The position numbers were made by a program, and so were the translations under genes. Of a stretch of DNA of 64,000 nt, positions 1 to 10,409 are shown piece after piece. The stretch's first letter is position 1, and each line of letters starts with the position of its first letter. Source of the stretch: Methylocystis sp. KS32 (GTDB lineage Bacteria; Pseudomonadota; Alphaproteobacteria; Rhizobiales; Beijerinckiaceae); assembly GCA_002862095.1 (NCBI GenBank), contig PHSQ01000001.1, positions 186,001-250,000 of the forward strand, in the 5' to 3' direction. The notes beneath the pieces are model-generated. The model was not told where the DNA came from. It saw nothing but the letters and a program-made list of their open reading frames with translations, and searched no databases.

Positions 1-177
1 GGCTTTTCCGGGGATTTCGAGCATGACATTCCTGATGACAATCTGTCTTCGACAGACGGAATCGAATGTGCTTATTCTGCCGACAATGCGCCGAGAAGCA
101 ACAGGGCCTTTTTGTCTTCGACAAGTCAGGTGGCGGGCGCTGAAAAGGAACGGCGAAAGAATTTTGAGGGAAGTCCG

Positions 178-1041
178 ATGCCGCAAGACAGCATAAACCC
201 GGATAAACTGTTCGTTACGACCGATTGGCTGGAGCAGCATTTGTCCGACCCAGACCTCGTGGTGTTCGACGCATCCTGGCACATGCCGGCGGCCGGACGC
301 GACGCGCGCGCGGAGTTTCTGTCCGGCCACATTCCCGGCGCCGTATTTTTCGACATCGACGCGATCGCGGACAAGAGCGCGGATCTGCCGCACATGCTTC
401 CAAACCCCGTCGCCTTCTCCTCCTCCCTGCGGAAGCTTGGTTTTGGCGACGGAATGCGAGCGGTCGTCTACGACAGCGTGGGGTTGTTCTCCGCCCCGCG
501 ACTTTGGTGGACCCTGCGCGTATTTGGCGTCGAGGACGTCGCAATTTTAGTTGGCGGCTTGCCTCGCTGGACGGCAGAAAGCCGCAAACTTCAGCAAAGG
601 GAGGTTCTGCGTTCTCCGGCCCATTTCACCGCCAGACTGAACCACTGCCTCGTCGCGGACGCGACCGAGGTGAAGAAAGCGCTGGAGGCCGGATCGGCGC
701 AGGTCGTCGACATGCGCTCCGCCGAACGCTTCCGCGGGATCGCGCCGGAGCCTCGCCCGGGCTTGCGTTCGGGTCACATGCCGGGAGCGATTAACCTGCC
801 CTTTAGCCGCCTGATCGAACAGGACCAGCTAAAGGACGCCGCCGCTCTGGAAACGGAGTTTGCTTCGGTCGGCATCGATCCGCGTCGCCCGGTGATCGCG
901 AGTTGCGGATCTGGGCTTACGGCGTGCATCCTCAGTCTCGCGCTTGCCGCGACAGGACGCGGCCCTTCGTCCGTTTACGACGGCTCCTGGTCCGAATGGG
1001 GAGGTCGCGAAGAATTGCCGGTCGTCCGGGAGCTTGAGTGA
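178..1041 (+). CDS. sseA: 3-mercaptopyruvate/thiosulfate sulfurtransferase (two rhodanese domains)
   Basis: Translation MPQDSINPDKLFVTTDWLEQHL...VVYDSVGLFSAPRLWWTLRVFG...ASCGSGLTACILSLAL; active-site CGSGLTA loop. Start chosen at internal ATG 178 of ORF 112..1041. Confidence 0.9.
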   Translation: MPQDSINPDKLFVTTDWLEQHLSDPDLVVFDASWHMPAAGRDARAEFLSGHIPGAVFFDIDAIADKSADLPHMLPNPVAFSSSLRKLGFGDGMRAVVYDSVGLFSAPRLWWTLRVFGVEDVAILVGGLPRWTAESRKLQQREVLRSPAHFTARLNHCLVADATEVKKALEAGSAQVVDMRSAERFRGIAPEPRPGLRSGHMPGAINLPFSRLIEQDQLKDAAALETEFASVGIDPRRPVIASCGSGLTACILSLALAATGRGPSSVYDGSWSEWGGREELPVVRELE

Positions 1042-1276
1042 TCCGGTCTTTTCCAAGAGGGCGCATTCGCGCCCGGGGCCGGACGCCGACGCGTCGTCCG
1101 GTTCCCTGCGGCCAATTCATTCTCCGATCGAAGGATTAGGCTCGCGGGCCGTCGCTGCTCGCGCTTGGCATGGGCGTTGCGGAGGCGTTTCGCCTCGCGG
1201 GCTTCAAGCCTCCCCCTCATCGAGTGGCGTCGACGGGATCTGGAGTTCCCCTATCGACGGCCGGAGAAATTTGAAT

Positions 1277-2282
1277 ATGCCTGAATACAAGCTCGAGCGC
1301 CTTTGGCTTGATGGCTATACTCCTGTTCCCAACCTCCGGGGCAAGACGCAAGTCAAGGAATGCGACAGCTTTCCTAAACTGGAGCAGTCTCCTTTTTGGA
1401 GTTTCGGCGGAAGCTCGATAAAGGAGGCGGAAGGAAAAAACTCCGACTTTGCTCTCAAGCCTGTCGCCGTCTATCCCGATGGCGCTCGAAAGAATGGCGC
1501 CCTTGCCGCGTGCGAAGTCGTGACGCCCGATGGCGTCGCTCCTCATCCCTCAAACGCCCGCGCCACGATCTTGGACGATCCGGACGCCTGGTTTGGTTTC
1601 GAGCAGGAATATTTCCTTTATCGGGACGGGCGTCCGCTCGGCTTCCCCGAGCACGGCTTTCCCGCGCCTCAAGACCCCTTTTGCGCGAGTGTCGGATATA
1701 AGAACGTCGACGACATAGCGCGGCAGGTCGTCGAGGAGCATCTTGATTTATATCTGGAAGCGGGCGTTAACGCCGAAGTGGCGAAAGGCCAGTGGGAATT
1801 CCAGATCTTTGGCGAAGGATCGAAAAAGGCAGCCGACGAAATTTGGATGGCGCGCTATATTTTCCAGTGGCTCGACGAAAAAGACGGCGTCGATGTCGAA
1901 CATCAGTGCAAGCCGCTCGGCGACACCAATTGGAACGGCTCCGGCGTGCACGCCATTTTTTCTACCGAATACATTCGGGAAAAAGGCGGCAGGGACTATT
2001 TCGAAAAGCTGATGGCGGCCTTCTACAAATCCAAAGCCGACGACATCGCCGCCCATGGACCGGACAATCATCTACGCCTCACCAGCCTGCGCGAAAAGGC
2101 GTCGATCGACGCCTTTTCATATGGAGTCGCGGATCGTGGGGCGTCGATCCGGATTCCTCACAGCTTCATTAACAACGACTACGGGGGATATCTGGAAGAC
2201 CGCCGTCACAATTCTAAAGGCGGATACCCACCCGATCGCCTCGCCGATCCGCAAAACCATCGCCACCGTGCCCACACCGTGA
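1277..2282 (+). pseudogene. glnII: Eukaryote-type glutamine synthetase (GSII) with a +1 frameshift near the C-terminus
   Basis: MPEYKLERLWLDGYTPVPNLRGK...WFGFEQEYFLY...NWNGSGVHAIFSTE...NDYGGYLEDRRHNSKG; removing one G from GGCGG at 2219-2223 gives GDTHPIASPIRKTIATVPTP-stop, matching the expected GSII C-terminus. Confidence 0.85.
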
Positions 2283-2299
2283 TTTCCACGCGCGCCAAT

Positions 2300-2417
2300 C
2301 TAGATCGCTTTCCGACCAGACGGAATCGTCTGGTCGACAAGAAATCGCTCCAGGTTCAAAAATCCGGAGCAAGATCTAATCGAAAAAGTCTATCAACTTT
2401 TTCGGATTTTGCTCTAG
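2300..2417 (-). repeat. 118-bp dispersed repeat, copy 1 (7-bp terminal inverted repeat, one end degenerate)
   Basis: ctaga..cgctttccgaccagacggaatcgtctggtcgac..aaaaagtctatcaactttttcggattttgctctag; same sequence in reverse complement at 14986 and 51550. Confidence 0.85.
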
Positions 2418-2726
2418 CGTTTCATTTGCGCAGTCGCTCCCTCAGTCTTTTTGGCGCAGCAGCCTTTGTCTTTCGCTTGGGCCGTTTATCCCACGGCCGT
2501 TCGATGGATTTCGAATTTGAGCGGTTTTCCATTCGGTCAAAGTCAACGATTATTTTGGTTTTTGCGCTGAATTCCATCAACTATGGGCGGAGGACTCCTA
2601 GCCGTCACGGCAATTTTAGCCGTGGCGCAAAATTTCGCCAAATGCTATTAGCCGCAAGGTCTCTCACCCGGGGCGCCGCGGCGCTTGGGCGCCGGAGACC
2701 GGGATTGGCGCGAGAGGGCAAGGTGA

Positions 2727-3065
<339 letters not shown>

Positions 3066-3151
3066 CGCGCTTATGCCCTTCAAGAAATACCATTTCACCT
3101 TGGCTATTGGCGCGAAGGTTGATCTCGCTAGTAATAAACAAGCAGGGGCTC

Positions 3152-4567
3152 ATGGATATGACGACGGCGAATGACGTAATCAAGAAGATCAAGGACAACG
3201 ACATTAAGTATGTCGACTTCCGTTTCACCGACCCGCGCGGCAAGTGGCAGCACGTTACTTTCGACGTCTCCGTCGTGGACGCCGACGCCCTCGTCGAGGG
3301 CATTGCTTTCGACGGTTCCTCGATCGCCGGCTGGAAGGCGATCAATGAATCGGACATGCTCCTGATCCCCGACTTCGAGACCGCCACGATCGATCCTTTC
3401 TTCGCCGCCTCGACGCTGGTCCTCGTGTGCGACGTCGTCGAGCCCACCACAGGCGCCCGTTACAACCGCGATCCGCGCGGCATCGCCAAGAAGGCCCAAG
3501 AATATCTGAAGTCGACCGGCATCGGCGACACCGCCTATTTTGGTCCCGAAGCCGAGTTCTTCGTGTTCGACGACGTCCGCTTCTCGGCCGAGCCCTACAA
3601 CACGAGTTTCTCGGTCGACAGCTCCGAGTTGCCGAGTAATTCCGGCACCGCCTACGAGGGCGGCAATCTTGGCCATCGCGTGCGCACCAAGGGCGGCTAC
3701 TTCCCGGTTCCCCCGGTCGACTCCGCCCAGGACATGCGTGGCGAGATGCTGGCCGCCATGGCCGCCATGGGCGTGGCCGTCGAGAAGCACCATCACGAAG
3801 TGGCCTCGGCCCAACATGAGCTCGGTCTGAAGTTCCAGAGCCTCGTGACCGTGGCGGATCACCTGCAGATTTACAAATACGCCATCCACCAGGTCGCGAA
3901 TTCCTATGGTAAGACGGCGACCTTCATGCCCAAGCCGGTCTATGGCGATAATGGTTCGGGCATGCATGTGCACCAGTCGATCTGGAAAGACGGCAAACCG
4001 GTGATGGCGGGCGACAAATACGCTGGTCTGTCGCAGGAATGCTTGTGGTACATTGGCGGCATCATCAAACACGCCAAGGCGCTCAACGCGTTCACCAATC
4101 CATCGACCAACTCGTACAAGCGTCTGGTTCCGGGCTTCGAAGCGCCGGTGCTGCTCGCTTATTCGTCGCGTAACCGCTCGGCGTCCTGCCGCATTCCTTA
4201 TGTGACGAGCCCGAAGGCGAAGCGCATCGAGGTTCGCTTCCCGGATCCGACCGCCAATCCCTACCTCGCCTTCGCCGCCATGCTGATGGCTGGCCTCGAC
4301 GGCATCGCCAAAAAGATGGATCCGGGCGCGCCCGCCGACAAGGATCTCTATGATCTGCCGCCGGCCGAACTGAAGGCCATCCCGACCGTCTGCGGCAGCT
4401 TGCGCGAAGCGCTCGACAGCCTAAAGGCCGACCACGCCTTCCTCACGGCTGGCGATGTGTTCAGCCAGGACTTCATCGAATCATACATCGAGTTGAAGTA
4501 CCAGGATGTCTATCGCTTCGAAATGACGCCGCATCCGGTCGAATACGACATGTATTACTCATACTGA
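3152..4567 (+). CDS. glnA: Type I glutamine synthetase
   Basis: [38 protein letters not shown]...[16 protein letters not shown]...[13 protein letters not shown] 3107..4567. Confidence 0.95.
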   Translation: MDMTTANDVIKKIKDNDIKYVDFRFTDPRGKWQHVTFDVSVVDADALVEGIAFDGSSIAGWKAINESDMLLIPDFETATIDPFFAASTLVLVCDVVEPTTGARYNRDPRGIAKKAQEYLKSTGIGDTAYFGPEAEFFVFDDVRFSAEPYNTSFSVDSSELPSNSGTAYEGGNLGHRVRTKGGYFPVPPVDSAQDMRGEMLAAMAAMGVAVEKHHHEVASAQHELGLKFQSLVTVADHLQIYKYAIHQVANSYGKTATFMPKPVYGDNGSGMHVHQSIWKDGKPVMAGDKYAGLSQECLWYIGGIIKHAKALNAFTNPSTNSYKRLVPGFEAPVLLAYSSRNRSASCRIPYVTSPKAKRIEVRFPDPTANPYLAFAAMLMAGLDGIAKKMDPGAPADKDLYDLPPAELKAIPTVCGSLREALDSLKADHAFLTAGDVFSQDFIESYIELKYQDVYRFEMTPHPVEYDMYYSY

Positions 4568-4950
4568 TCGACGAGAACCCTGCGGCGGCGCGCCGTCGCA
4601 GGGCCGCTTTGCCAAAGCCGCCATTGCGGCAAGCGGCGCGGAACTCCGCTCGGAGGCCGAAACGCAAGGCCTAGTCTCGGTTAGACGTGACGAAACGCTT
4701 CATTGTTAAGCTTAAAAAAGCTGATTGTTTCATTTCATGTTTTAAACATATTTCGGTGTTTTTTTATTATCAGAATAATACGATCATCTACCACGCGAAA
4801 GAAGTTATTTGCTTACCGACGAACGCGGGGCTTTACCTTCCTTTATCTTCCGTCATGCTATAAACTCAGAATGTTGAACGATCTGGAAATACTCTGGAAT
4901 CCCTGAGGAAAAATTGCCGTTCAACCTCTTTTGCCGTCGGGGGGACAAGG

Positions 4951-7068
4951 ATGCCGCCAAAAATACGCTATACTTTTGTTTTTATCGCTTTTTTATCATG
5001 CGGCCCGACAATTGACGGGGCGCTTGCGCAATCCGTCGCCCCGCATCCATCCGTGGAAAGAGCGGGGCCGGTTCGAATTGGCGGCGTTCTGCGCGACGGC
5101 GCGGACTGGGCCGCCTACAAAGAGCGATTTCTGGTCGAAAGCGGAAGGATTATCGACACAGGCAACGACCGCATCACCCATAGCGAGGGTCAAGGCTATG
5201 GGATGCTTCTCTCGGTCGCGGCGAACGACAGGGCGGCCTTCGACGCAATCTGGTCCTGGACGAAAGCCCATCTTCTGATCCGCAAGGACAGTCTCGCCGC
5301 CTGGAAGTGGTCGGCAAGCGCGCCGCGGACGAGCGACAGCAACGACGCAAGCGACGGCGACATACTGATCGCCTGGGCGTTGGCCGAGGCGGCCGATTTC
5401 TGGAATGAGCCGGTCTATCTTCGGGAGGCGCGCCGCATCACGGCCGACATCGTGGCGGAAACCACGATTTCAACCCCTCATTACGGGCCCATTTTGATCC
5501 CGGGAACGCACGGTTTCTCGCGGGATGAGCGCGCCGGCGGTCAGGTCGTCAATTTGTCCTACTGGATTTACCCGGCCTTTTTTCGCCTTGCTCAAGTCGC
5601 GCCCGAATACGATTGGCGAAGCCTGGCGGAAACGGGACTGGCGCTTCTGGAAAAGGCGCGCTTCGGCGCGGCGAAACTGCCGCCGGACTGGCTGTTGCTC
5701 GCTCAGGACAAGGTCGCGCTCGCCGAAGGTTTCGACGCCCGGTTCGGATATGACGCCATTCGCATCCCGCTCTATATGTTTTGGGCGACAATGGCGACGC
5801 CGGAGCGGTCGAGCTATTTCGCCAAGGCGTGGCCCCTCGATGGGCGCCAGCCGTCCCTGGTCAATTTTGGCCCCCCCAGCGATCAGAAGCCCGCGCCGCC
5901 GCTCAAAGAGCCGGGCTATCGGGCTGTCGCGTCGATCGCGCGCTGCGCCGCCTCGGGTGTTCCCTATCCTGACGAATTCTATCGCTTCATCGCGAGTCAG
6001 AATTACTATCCCGCGACCTTGCATTTGCTTTCGGTGATCGCGGCGGAGACGCAAGGCGGACCCTGTTTGCGCCAGGAGAAGATGCGTCATTTGATTTCGG
6101 ATTCATGGCGCCCGCGGCCGGGCTCCCTCGACACAGTCGCGGCTCAGGCGGCGATGGCCTTCGATCATCCGAAAGAGGGGCTGATCCAGCAAGCGGCGCT
6201 GGTGTTGGGCAAGACCATTCCCGCCGAGAAAGGAGAGACGTTGCAGACCGCGCCCGAAAGCGCGGGGCTCGTGTTCTATTTCCGGGTCGCCGCCGGCGTC
6301 TTCATTTGCATCGCGGGTTTTGTCTTGCTGCTTCGACACAGGGCGGCCCCGCGGCAGGAATCTTGGGTCGACGACAAGGAAGAACTTGTGTCCCAGGCGG
6401 TGACGGCGATTGAACCAGCCGTGGGAAACGGTCAATTCGCTCTCGTTCCCAGAACGCTGCCGCACAGCCCTTTTACGCCTTCGAACGATCTCCCCACCCT
6501 CGGACGTCAGATCGAAGTCGCGGCAACCGCCTGCGTCCGCCTCAGTCGCACCATAGGCCTGATCTATTTTGAGATTCCTTCATATGCGGCGCTCGAAAAG
6601 GTTCTCGGCCCCCTCGAAGCGGAAGCCAAGGTCGAGGCGGTGGCGGAGGCGATGCGCCGCGGGCTGAGAGCGACCGACCATGTCGCCGTCCTCGACCGCA
6701 ACCAAATCGTCGTTTGCGTCTCTTTGCTGGCGAACGCATCGGATTTGAAAAGCATCGCCGCGCGAATGTATGCGATCTTTCACCGGCCCGAATTTGCTGG
6801 AATCGGAGCTCTGTCTCATGCGCCGGGCTACGCCGTCTATCCCTTGAACGGTTACGAGGGTCTCACGCTCATCGAAGCCGCCCGCGAAGATTACCGCCTT
6901 CAACAATCGAACGTCGATGGCTGGATCGGTTCGTCGGGCGCCCAAACGCTGGACGGAAAAGCCGACCCCCCGCGCCAAAACGCCCCGAATCGCGGGCAGG
7001 AACATGACGCCCCCTTAAAGAAATCGCCATCCAGAGGGGGACGTCGCGGATCGGAAACGAAGCGCTGA
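4951..7068 (+). CDS. GH8 family glycosidase (BcsZ/endoglucanase-like) with TM helix and C-terminal degenerate GGDEF-like domain
   Basis: Signal peptide; GH8 motif NDRITHSEGQGYGMLLSVAANDRAAFDAIWSW; TM FYFRVAAGVFICIAGFVLLL; C-terminal GGDEF-fold-like ACVRLSRTIGLIYFEIPSYAALEK...RRGLRATDHVAVLDRNQIVVCVSL. Confidence 0.8.
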   Translation: MPPKIRYTFVFIAFLSCGPTIDGALAQSVAPHPSVERAGPVRIGGVLRDGADWAAYKERFLVESGRIIDTGNDRITHSEGQGYGMLLSVAANDRAAFDAIWSWTKAHLLIRKDSLAAWKWSASAPRTSDSNDASDGDILIAWALAEAADFWNEPVYLREARRITADIVAETTISTPHYGPILIPGTHGFSRDERAGGQVVNLSYWIYPAFFRLAQVAPEYDWRSLAETGLALLEKARFGAAKLPPDWLLLAQDKVALAEGFDARFGYDAIRIPLYMFWATMATPERSSYFAKAWPLDGRQPSLVNFGPPSDQKPAPPLKEPGYRAVASIARCAASGVPYPDEFYRFIASQNYYPATLHLLSVIAAETQGGPCLRQEKMRHLISDSWRPRPGSLDTVAAQAAMAFDHPKEGLIQQAALVLGKTIPAEKGETLQTAPESAGLVFYFRVAAGVFICIAGFVLLLRHRAAPRQESWVDDKEELVSQAVTAIEPAVGNGQFALVPRTLPHSPFTPSNDLPTLGRQIEVAATACVRLSRTIGLIYFEIPSYAALEKVLGPLEAEAKVEAVAEAMRRGLRATDHVAVLDRNQIVVCVSLLANASDLKSIAARMYAIFHRPEFAGIGALSHAPGYAVYPLNGYEGLTLIEAAREDYRLQQSNVDGWIGSSGAQTLDGKADPPRQNAPNRGQEHDAPLKKSPSRGGRRGSETKR

Positions 7069-7123
7069 CCCTTGCTGCGCCACGCCCAGCGTCGACGCAT
7101 CGACGCGGCTCGCTTCCTGGGCT

Positions 7124-8146
7124 ATGAGCGATCGACTTGGATGGTCCCCGAGATTTCTCATGCGTCTTCGAACGTCCGCCCTCTTACGCGCCCTCCTTCT
7201 CGTTTCATTGCTGGCGGCGCCGCATCCTTCCCTCGGCGCGGACAGGTTGCGGCTCGCCGTGCAGGCCACCGGGACCACGGTTTGGGATCTTGCGGTGGTT
7301 TCGGCCTTCAAACTCGATAAGGAAGCCGACCTCGATCTGCAGGTCGTCGAACTCGCATCGACGGACGCGGGCAAGATCGCGATTCAAGGAGATTCCGCCG
7401 ATCTGATCGTGTCCGACTGGATATGGGCGGCGCGCGAGCGCGCCAACGGCGTCAAGCTGCTTTTTTATCCCGCTTCGACTGGCATTGGCGCGGTGATGAC
7501 CAAAAATCCCGAGATCGGAGGCGTGAAGGATCTCCTGGGCAAAAAGCTCGGCGTGGCCGGCGGCCCGTTGGACAAGAGTTGGCTGCTGCTGAAGGCCTCC
7601 GCGCTGAAACAGGGCGTCGATCTCGATCGCGGCGCGACGATCCTTTACGGCGCTCCGCCTCTCCTCGCCGAGAAAGCGCGGCAGGGCGAGATCGACGCTG
7701 TTCTGGAGTTTTGGAATTTCGCCGTGGAGCTTGAAGCGCAGGGGTTCAGAAGGCCGGTCGAGATGACCGAGGTCGAGAAGTCGCTCGGCGCTGTCGGCAA
7801 GCCGATCGTCACCGGATATGTTTTCAAGGAAAGCTTCGCCTCCCGTCACGAAGAGGCGCTTGAACGCTTTTTCGCCATGATGAAAAAAGCGCGAGCGCTG
7901 ATCGCCTCCGATGATAAGGCCTGGCAGGCGGCGGCGGGGCGCATTCGCGAGAAGGACAAAGCGACGCTCGGATTGTATCGCAGACGCTATGTCGAGGCGA
8001 CGCCAGAGGGCGACGCGCTCGATCAGCAGCGGGATTTGAGCAAGCTTTACGCCGTTCTCGCTCAAATCGGCGGCGAAAAACTTGTCGGACCGGCGAAGAC
8101 TCTGGACCCCCGCCTCTTTTTCGAGAATGAGAAGGACAGACATTGA
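7124..8146 (+). CDS. ABC transporter periplasmic substrate-binding protein (SsuA/TauA/NMT1-like)
   Basis: Signal peptide, GTTVWDLAVVSAFKLDKEADLDLQVVELASTDAGKIAIQGDSADLIVSDWIWAARERANG; followed by permease and ATPase genes. Confidence 0.8.
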   Translation: MSDRLGWSPRFLMRLRTSALLRALLLVSLLAAPHPSLGADRLRLAVQATGTTVWDLAVVSAFKLDKEADLDLQVVELASTDAGKIAIQGDSADLIVSDWIWAARERANGVKLLFYPASTGIGAVMTKNPEIGGVKDLLGKKLGVAGGPLDKSWLLLKASALKQGVDLDRGATILYGAPPLLAEKARQGEIDAVLEFWNFAVELEAQGFRRPVEMTEVEKSLGAVGKPIVTGYVFKESFASRHEEALERFFAMMKKARALIASDDKAWQAAAGRIREKDKATLGLYRRRYVEATPEGDALDQQRDLSKLYAVLAQIGGEKLVGPAKTLDPRLFFENEKDRH

Positions 8147-8892
8147 TCCGCTTGGCGTCCTTCGCCGCCATGATTCTCGTTTGGCAGGCGGCGTCCTATT
8201 TCGCCGATCCTCGCGGCCTGCCCGGTCCGGCGCCTGTTCTTCTTGCTATCGTCGACGAGGCGAAGTCGGGGTCGCTTTTCGCGAATTTGGCCGTGACTCT
8301 CGCGCGCGTAATGGCGGCCTTTGTTCTCGCCATGAGCCTCGGATCGGCGATAGGCTATCTGATGGGACGCAACCGACTCGCGGACAGATGGCTCGATCCC
8401 TGGCTCGTGGCGCTGCTCAATTTACCCGCGCTGGTGATCATCGTTCTCGCCTATATCTGGGCGGGGCTGAACGAAGCCGCGGCCATCGGCGCGGTCGCCA
8501 TCAACAAGCTGCCTGGCGCCGTGGTGGTGGTCCGCGAGGGCGCGAGAGCCCTGGACCCCACCCTCGACGAAATGGCGCATGTCTTTCGACTGCCGATAAA
8601 AACGCGGCTGCGCCATATTGTCCTGCCGCAACTCGCGCCCTATCTCGCCGCGGCGACGCGTTCCGGCCTTTCGCTGGTCTGGAAGATCGTGCTCGTCGTG
8701 GAATTGCTCGGTCGATCCAACGGCGTCGGTTTCGAGATCAACATGGCTTTCCAGCTCTTCGACGTTCGCCTGCTGTTGGCCTATGCTCTGCCCTTCGTGG
8801 CGATCATGCTGGGAGTCGAGTCATTTTTGGTGCAGCCCCTTGAACGACATGCCTCCCGCTGGCGCGGCGACTCTGCTCGACGTCGATATTAA
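8143..8892 (+). CDS. ABC transporter permease (SsuC/TauC-like)
   Basis: Multi-TM, NLAVTLARVMAAFVLAMSLGSAIGYLMGRNRLADRWLDPWL; ATGA-type overlap with upstream gene. Confidence 0.85.
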   Translation: MIRLASFAAMILVWQAASYFADPRGLPGPAPVLLAIVDEAKSGSLFANLAVTLARVMAAFVLAMSLGSAIGYLMGRNRLADRWLDPWLVALLNLPALVIIVLAYIWAGLNEAAAIGAVAINKLPGAVVVVREGARALDPTLDEMAHVFRLPIKTRLRHIVLPQLAPYLAAATRSGLSLVWKIVLVVELLGRSNGVGFEINMAFQLFDVRLLLAYALPFVAIMLGVESFLVQPLERHASRWRGDSARRRY

Positions 8893-9586
8893 GTCCAAGG
8901 ATTTTCGTTCGGCGAGCGGACGCCCTCAGCGCGCGCTGGAGAACTTGCGCCTCACGCTCAAGCGCGGCGAAGCCGGCGCCGTGGTCGGCCCCTCGGGATG
9001 CGGAAAAACCACGCTGTTGCGCATCGTGGCGGGACTCGAGAAAGACTTCTCGGGCGAGGTGGCCTTGCCGGATCACGGTCGTCTCGGCGTCGTGTTTCAG
9101 GAGCCGCGCCTCTTGCCGTGGCGGACGGTCGCGGAGAATCTGCGCATCGCGGCGCCGCAGGCGACCAGCATGGAGGTCGAGGCTTTGCTCGATGCGCTCG
9201 GCCTCTCGGCGCACGCGGCGCATTTTCCGGGCGAATTGTCGCTGGGATTGGCGCGTCGCGTCGCTCTCGCGCGGGCTCTCGCGATCCAGCCTGATCTTCT
9301 TTTGCTGGACGAACCGCTGGTGTCGCTCGACGCCGTCCTATCTTTGGAATTGCGCGAACGAGTCGCGAGGCTGATCAACGAAACTCACGTGACGACGCTG
9401 ATCGTCACTCATGATCTGGGCGAGGCGATCGCCCTCGCCGACAGGATTTTCATTCTCTCGCCGCGTCCCGCCCGCATGGCGGCGGAGATTCGCATCGACG
9501 CCCCGCGCGGACGAATGACGACCGAGGCTGCGAAGGCGATCGAGCAAGAGGCTCGGTCGATCATCGCTTCCCTGCGCTCCCAATGA
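8849..9586 (+). CDS. ABC transporter ATP-binding protein
   Basis: Walker A GPSGCGKTTLLRIVAG, ELSLGLARRVALARAL signature, Walker B LLLLDEPLVSLD; start at ATG 8849 within ORF 8618..9586. Confidence 0.88.
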   Translation: MPPAGAATLLDVDIKSKDFRSASGRPQRALENLRLTLKRGEAGAVVGPSGCGKTTLLRIVAGLEKDFSGEVALPDHGRLGVVFQEPRLLPWRTVAENLRIAAPQATSMEVEALLDALGLSAHAAHFPGELSLGLARRVALARALAIQPDLLLLDEPLVSLDAVLSLELRERVARLINETHVTTLIVTHDLGEAIALADRIFILSPRPARMAAEIRIDAPRGRMTTEAAKAIEQEARSIIASLRSQ

Positions 9587-9588
9587 AC

Positions 9589-10302
9589 TCACCAGGCGAC
9601 GGTCTCGCCACGATGGTTCAGGAAACCGCCACTGTCCTCGATCGTCAACCCGTCGAGCGTCGCCAGAAGCCCGGTCGCGCTCTCGGTGACGTTCAAGGGC
9701 GCGTTGGGGCCGCCCATGTCCGTCTTGACCCAGCCGGGGTGCAAGGCGACGACGGTGACGCCCCGCGGTTTCAATTCAACCGCAAGGCACTGGGCGAGCT
9801 TGTTGAGCGCCGATTTGGTCGACGAATAGATCGCGGTCGACGGGTTGACGTTCGACATCGACCCGAGCTCGCTGGAAATCAGTGCGATGCGGGGATTGGA
9901 CGAGCCTTTCAGCCGGGCAAGAAACGCGTCGGCCACCCGGATCGGCCCGAGCGCGTTGACCGAGAACAAATCCAGCGCGGCGTCGAAATCCACGCCAAGC
10001 GCCGACTGTAGCGCCGGCCCGAAGGCGCCGGCGTTGGCGACAATGACGTCGATTGGCGCGCTGACCGCCTCGGCGGCCTTTTGCATGGCGGCGAAATCCC
10101 GCGTGTCGAAAATCAAGGTTTCGACTTCGGCGTGCTGGGGCGCGAGCAGCGCGGCGAGGGCGGCGCGCGCTTCCTCGTTCCTCACGCTTGCCGTCACCCG
10201 GTCTCCGCGCGCTTTCAATTGCCGCGCCAACTCCAGCCCAATGCCCCGGTTAGCTCCCGCTATCAGCCAATGCTCCGCCATGATCCCCTCCGTCACAAAC
10301 AC
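9589..10302 (-). CDS. SDR family oxidoreductase
   Basis: AEHWLIAGANRGIGLELARQLKARGDRV...NAGAFGP...YSSTKSALN (TGxxxGxG-like and YxxxK motifs). Confidence 0.85.
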   Translation of the reverse strand: MFVTEGIMAEHWLIAGANRGIGLELARQLKARGDRVTASVRNEEARAALAALLAPQHAEVETLIFDTRDFAAMQKAAEAVSAPIDVIVANAGAFGPALQSALGVDFDAALDLFSVNALGPIRVADAFLARLKGSSNPRIALISSELGSMSNVNPSTAIYSSTKSALNKLAQCLAVELKPRGVTVVALHPGWVKTDMGGPNAPLNVTESATGLLATLDGLTIEDSGGFLNHRGETVAW

Positions 10303-10409
10303 GCTTGTCTATATAACGCTCGCCGCGAAGCAATATGCGTCTTGCGGGCGCGAGCCTCGCGGTTCATCCTGGCCTCGTGCATCCGCCCTCGGGAAGCGAT
10401 TTCGGCTCC

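Noticed and set aside
2560-2726. Sigma-54 promoter upstream of glnB (cgtggcgcaaaatttcgcc)
   Set aside because: GG-GC spacing is off by one and the -12 element does not match; not supportable by eye.
3128-4072. 314-aa ORF antisense to glnA
   Set aside because: GC-rich shadow ORF opposite a clear glnA; no recognisable domain.
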